A stretch of DNA of 64,000 bases from Streptococcus suis. GTDB taxonomy: Bacteria; Bacillota; Bacilli; Lactobacillales; Streptococcaceae. Positions 62,250-64,000 of this stretch are shown here, one piece after another (the first letter of the stretch is position 1; each line of letters starts with the position of its first letter). Under the pieces are notes generated by a model, which saw nothing but the letters and a program-made list of their open reading frames with translations, ran no database searches and had not been told where the DNA came from. The stretch covers positions 558,001 through 622,000 of the forward strand of contig CP025095.1 in NCBI GenBank assembly GCA_002831545.1, written 5' to 3'. Both the position numbers and the translations under genes were made by a program.

Positions 62250-63763
62250 TGGATCAGTTGGTAACAACCTTTCTGGAACGCAAGGCGGACTGGCTGACAG
62301 CCCTCTTTGAGCACCTGCGGATTTCCCTTCTGGCCTTGATTATTGCTATTGCCATTGCGGTGCCACTGGGCTTGGTCTTGTCTAACAAGAAAAAGCTGAC
62401 TGAGTGGAGTTTGCAGGTGACAGGCGTTTTCCAGACCATTCCCTCCTTGGCACTTCTGGGGCTCTTCATTCCCTTTATGGGTATCGGAACGCTGCCTGCG
62501 GTGGTGGCCCTGGTTATTTATGCCATCTTCCCCATTTTACAGGGGACTTTGACGGGGCTTTCGGAAATTGATCCCTCGCTGGAAGAGGCTGCGACGGCTT
62601 TTGGAATGACCAAGCTAGAAAAATTGCGTAAGTTTCAGTTGGCTCTGGCCATGCCTATTCTCATGTCTGGTATTCGGACGGCGTCCATTATGATTATTGG
62701 AACGGCAACGCTTGCTGCCTTGGTCGGTGCAGGCGGTCTAGGCTCCTTTATCCTTTTGGGAATTGACCGCAATGACTCGGCCCTGATTTTGATTGGGGCG
62801 GTGTCGTCGGCAGTCTTGGCAGTCCTCTTTGGCTCAGTCATCAAGTTCTTGCAGGACAAGAAGCCTCGTACCATTCTAGCGGCTCTCTTAGTGACACTTT
62901 TGGCAGTCGGAGCTAGCTATGTTCCGCTCAACCAATCGTCATCGAAAAAGCTAGTCATCGCTGGGAAATTGGGGGCAGAGCCTGAAATTCTTATCAATAT
63001 GTACAAGCTTTTGATTGAAGACCAGACGGATATCGAGGTGGAGCTGGAGCCAAACTTTGGCAAGACCAGCTTCCTCTATGAAGCCCTCAAGTCAGGCTCG
63101 ATTGATATTTACCCTGAGTACACTGGTACCATTACGACCACTCTTTTGACTAGTCCGCCGTCTGACCTGTCCAACAATCCTGAGGAGGTTTATACCTACG
63201 CAAAAGAAGCGATTTTGGAGCAGGATGGTCTGATGTATTTAGCACCAATGGCTTTCCAGAATACCTATGCTTTGGCTGTAACGGAAGATTATGCTCAGAA
63301 AAATGGTATTGAAAAGATTTCGGATTTGGCAAAAGTGCAGCAGACAGCTGTTGCAGGCTTCTCTTTGGAGTTTAATGACCGTGAGGACGGGAATATCGGT
63401 CTGACCAATCTTTATGGGCTCAATCTCAATGTCAAAACCATGGAGCCTGCCCTTCGCTACGAAGCTATTAAAAATGGAGATGTGCAGCTAGTTGATGCCT
63501 ACTCAACGGATAGCAAGATTGTTTCTTACAAGCTGAAAATCCTGGAAGACGACAAAGAGCTCTTCCCTCCCTACCAGGCTGCTCCGCTATTGACCAAAGA
63601 AACCTTAGACAAATATCCCGAGTTGGAGCAAGTCTTTGGGGCTTTGGCGGGCAAAATATCGACCGAGGAAATGACTCAGATGAACTATGCGGTCGATGTG
63701 GAAGGCAAGTCGGCAGAGCAAGTGGCGGGGGAATACCTCAAGAAAGAAAATCTACTAAAATAG
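62249..63763 (+). CDS. Fused permease and substrate-binding protein, osmoprotectant/ergothioneine-type
   Basis: 504 residues. An N-terminal permease of about 210 residues with five or six transmembrane segments carries the EAA-like loop [17 protein letters not shown]. It is fused to an extracellular OpuC-type binding domain (from [16 protein letters not shown] to the end). Fused permease-binding proteins of this architecture include the OpuA/OpuC-like betaine/choline systems and the EgtU ergothioneine importer of pneumococcus. Sequence alone does not settle which applies. Coupled to the ATPase. Confidence 0.9.
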
Positions 63764-63772
63764 GAGAAAATC

Positions 63773-64000
63773 ATGACTAATCAACTAGAAAATGCTAAAA
63801 ATCTCTATCTCCGTGGCATTCGCGATGGGGAAATCAAGGAAGTCCATGAGCACTACATGGGTTCTACTTACACCCAACACAGTACGGGTGTACCTGATGA
63901 GAAAGAGGGCTTTGCGACTTTCTTTGAGGATTTTTTCAAACGCAATCCCAAGCGGGAAATCACCATTGTTCGTGCCATTGAAGACGGAAATTTTGTCTTC
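63773..64000 (+). CDS. SnoaL/NTF2-like protein, 5' part (runs off the window)
   Basis: The first 76 residues are present: ENAKNLYLRGIRDGEIKEVH, then HYMGSTYTQHSTGV and a FFEDFFKRNPKREI helix, the beginning of a nuclear-transport-factor-2 fold. These are often small hydrolases or isomerases with unknown substrates. TAGGAGAAA precedes the ATG. It starts ten bases after the transporter stop and is probably its operon partner. Confidence 0.75.
   Translation, partial: MTNQLENAKNLYLRGIRDGEIKEVHEHYMGSTYTQHSTGVPDEKEGFATFFEDFFKRNPKREITIVRAIEDGNFVF

Overview
The window is chromosomal DNA of a low-GC Gram-positive coccus, almost certainly Streptococcus and most likely Streptococcus suis. The evidence is the sequence itself: an LPXTG-anchored protein and the wreck of a YSIRK-type protein, a mevalonate pathway block, streptococcal families such as DUF1827, DUF1797 and DUF3272, a CtsR-type operator at clpE, lactic-acid-bacterial riboswitch classes (SAM-III/SMK at metK, preQ1-II at queT), and RUP-like small repeats. 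The species name is an inference from memory of gene content, not from a search.

Layout. 1-8.2 kb: 3' part of ileS, then DUF1827, a Nudix hydrolase and clpE on the minus strand, then DUF1797 and an amino-acid ABC permease/ATPase pair. 8.2-9.1 kb: folD. 9.1-15.5 kb is the accessory part: a frameshifted IS630-type element, a decayed YSIRK surface-protein gene, a CPBP-type membrane protein, a two-component system, and a long modular hairpin repeat. 15.6-25.5 kb: an ICMT-like methyltransferase, a zinc metallopeptidase, then a housekeeping run xseA-xseB-ispA-tlyA-argR-recN followed by degV, a GDSL esterase, ypmS-like and the HU gene. 26-30.3 kb: a GNAT gene convergent with thiolase-mvaS-mvaA. 30.5-37.1 kb: gpmA, gloA, a polysaccharide deacetylase, a DEAD-like helicase, a Gfo/Idh oxidoreductase, udk, a PadR regulator and DUF1294. 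37.2-39.1 kb: an LPXTG surface protein behind a promoter containing a run of 17 T. 39.2-45.1 kb: fRMsr, dnaX, DUF3272, birA, an M42 peptidase, a CBS protein with an HEPN-like motif, and dCMP deaminase. 45.1-53 kb: metK with its SAM-III riboswitch, murA, a GNAT, map, yihY, gtrA, queT with its preQ1-II riboswitch, and an aldo/keto reductase. 53-64 kb: tex, sprT-like, a DUF4097-like gene with pspC, manA, hprK-lgt-DUF948-ytxH, then a MarR regulator with an osmoprotectant-type ABC transporter and the start of a SnoaL-like gene.

The most interesting non-coding content is: (1) the poly-T promoter of the LPXTG gene, a candidate phase switch; (2) three genes (fRMsr, DUF3272, tex) with a TGnTATAAT promoter 6-7 nt before the ATG and no Shine-Dalgarno, predicting leaderless mRNAs; (3) a modular repeat family sitting at gene 3' ends, expanded by hairpin cassettes, one copy of which supplies the last codons of mvaA; (4) RUP-like elements whose ends match the ends of the resident IS630 element; (5) a second small inverted-repeat (MITE-like) family; (6) a SAM-III riboswitch with a long hairpin-filled insertion. 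I found no tRNA, rRNA, CRISPR array or prophage, and no complete novel defence system.
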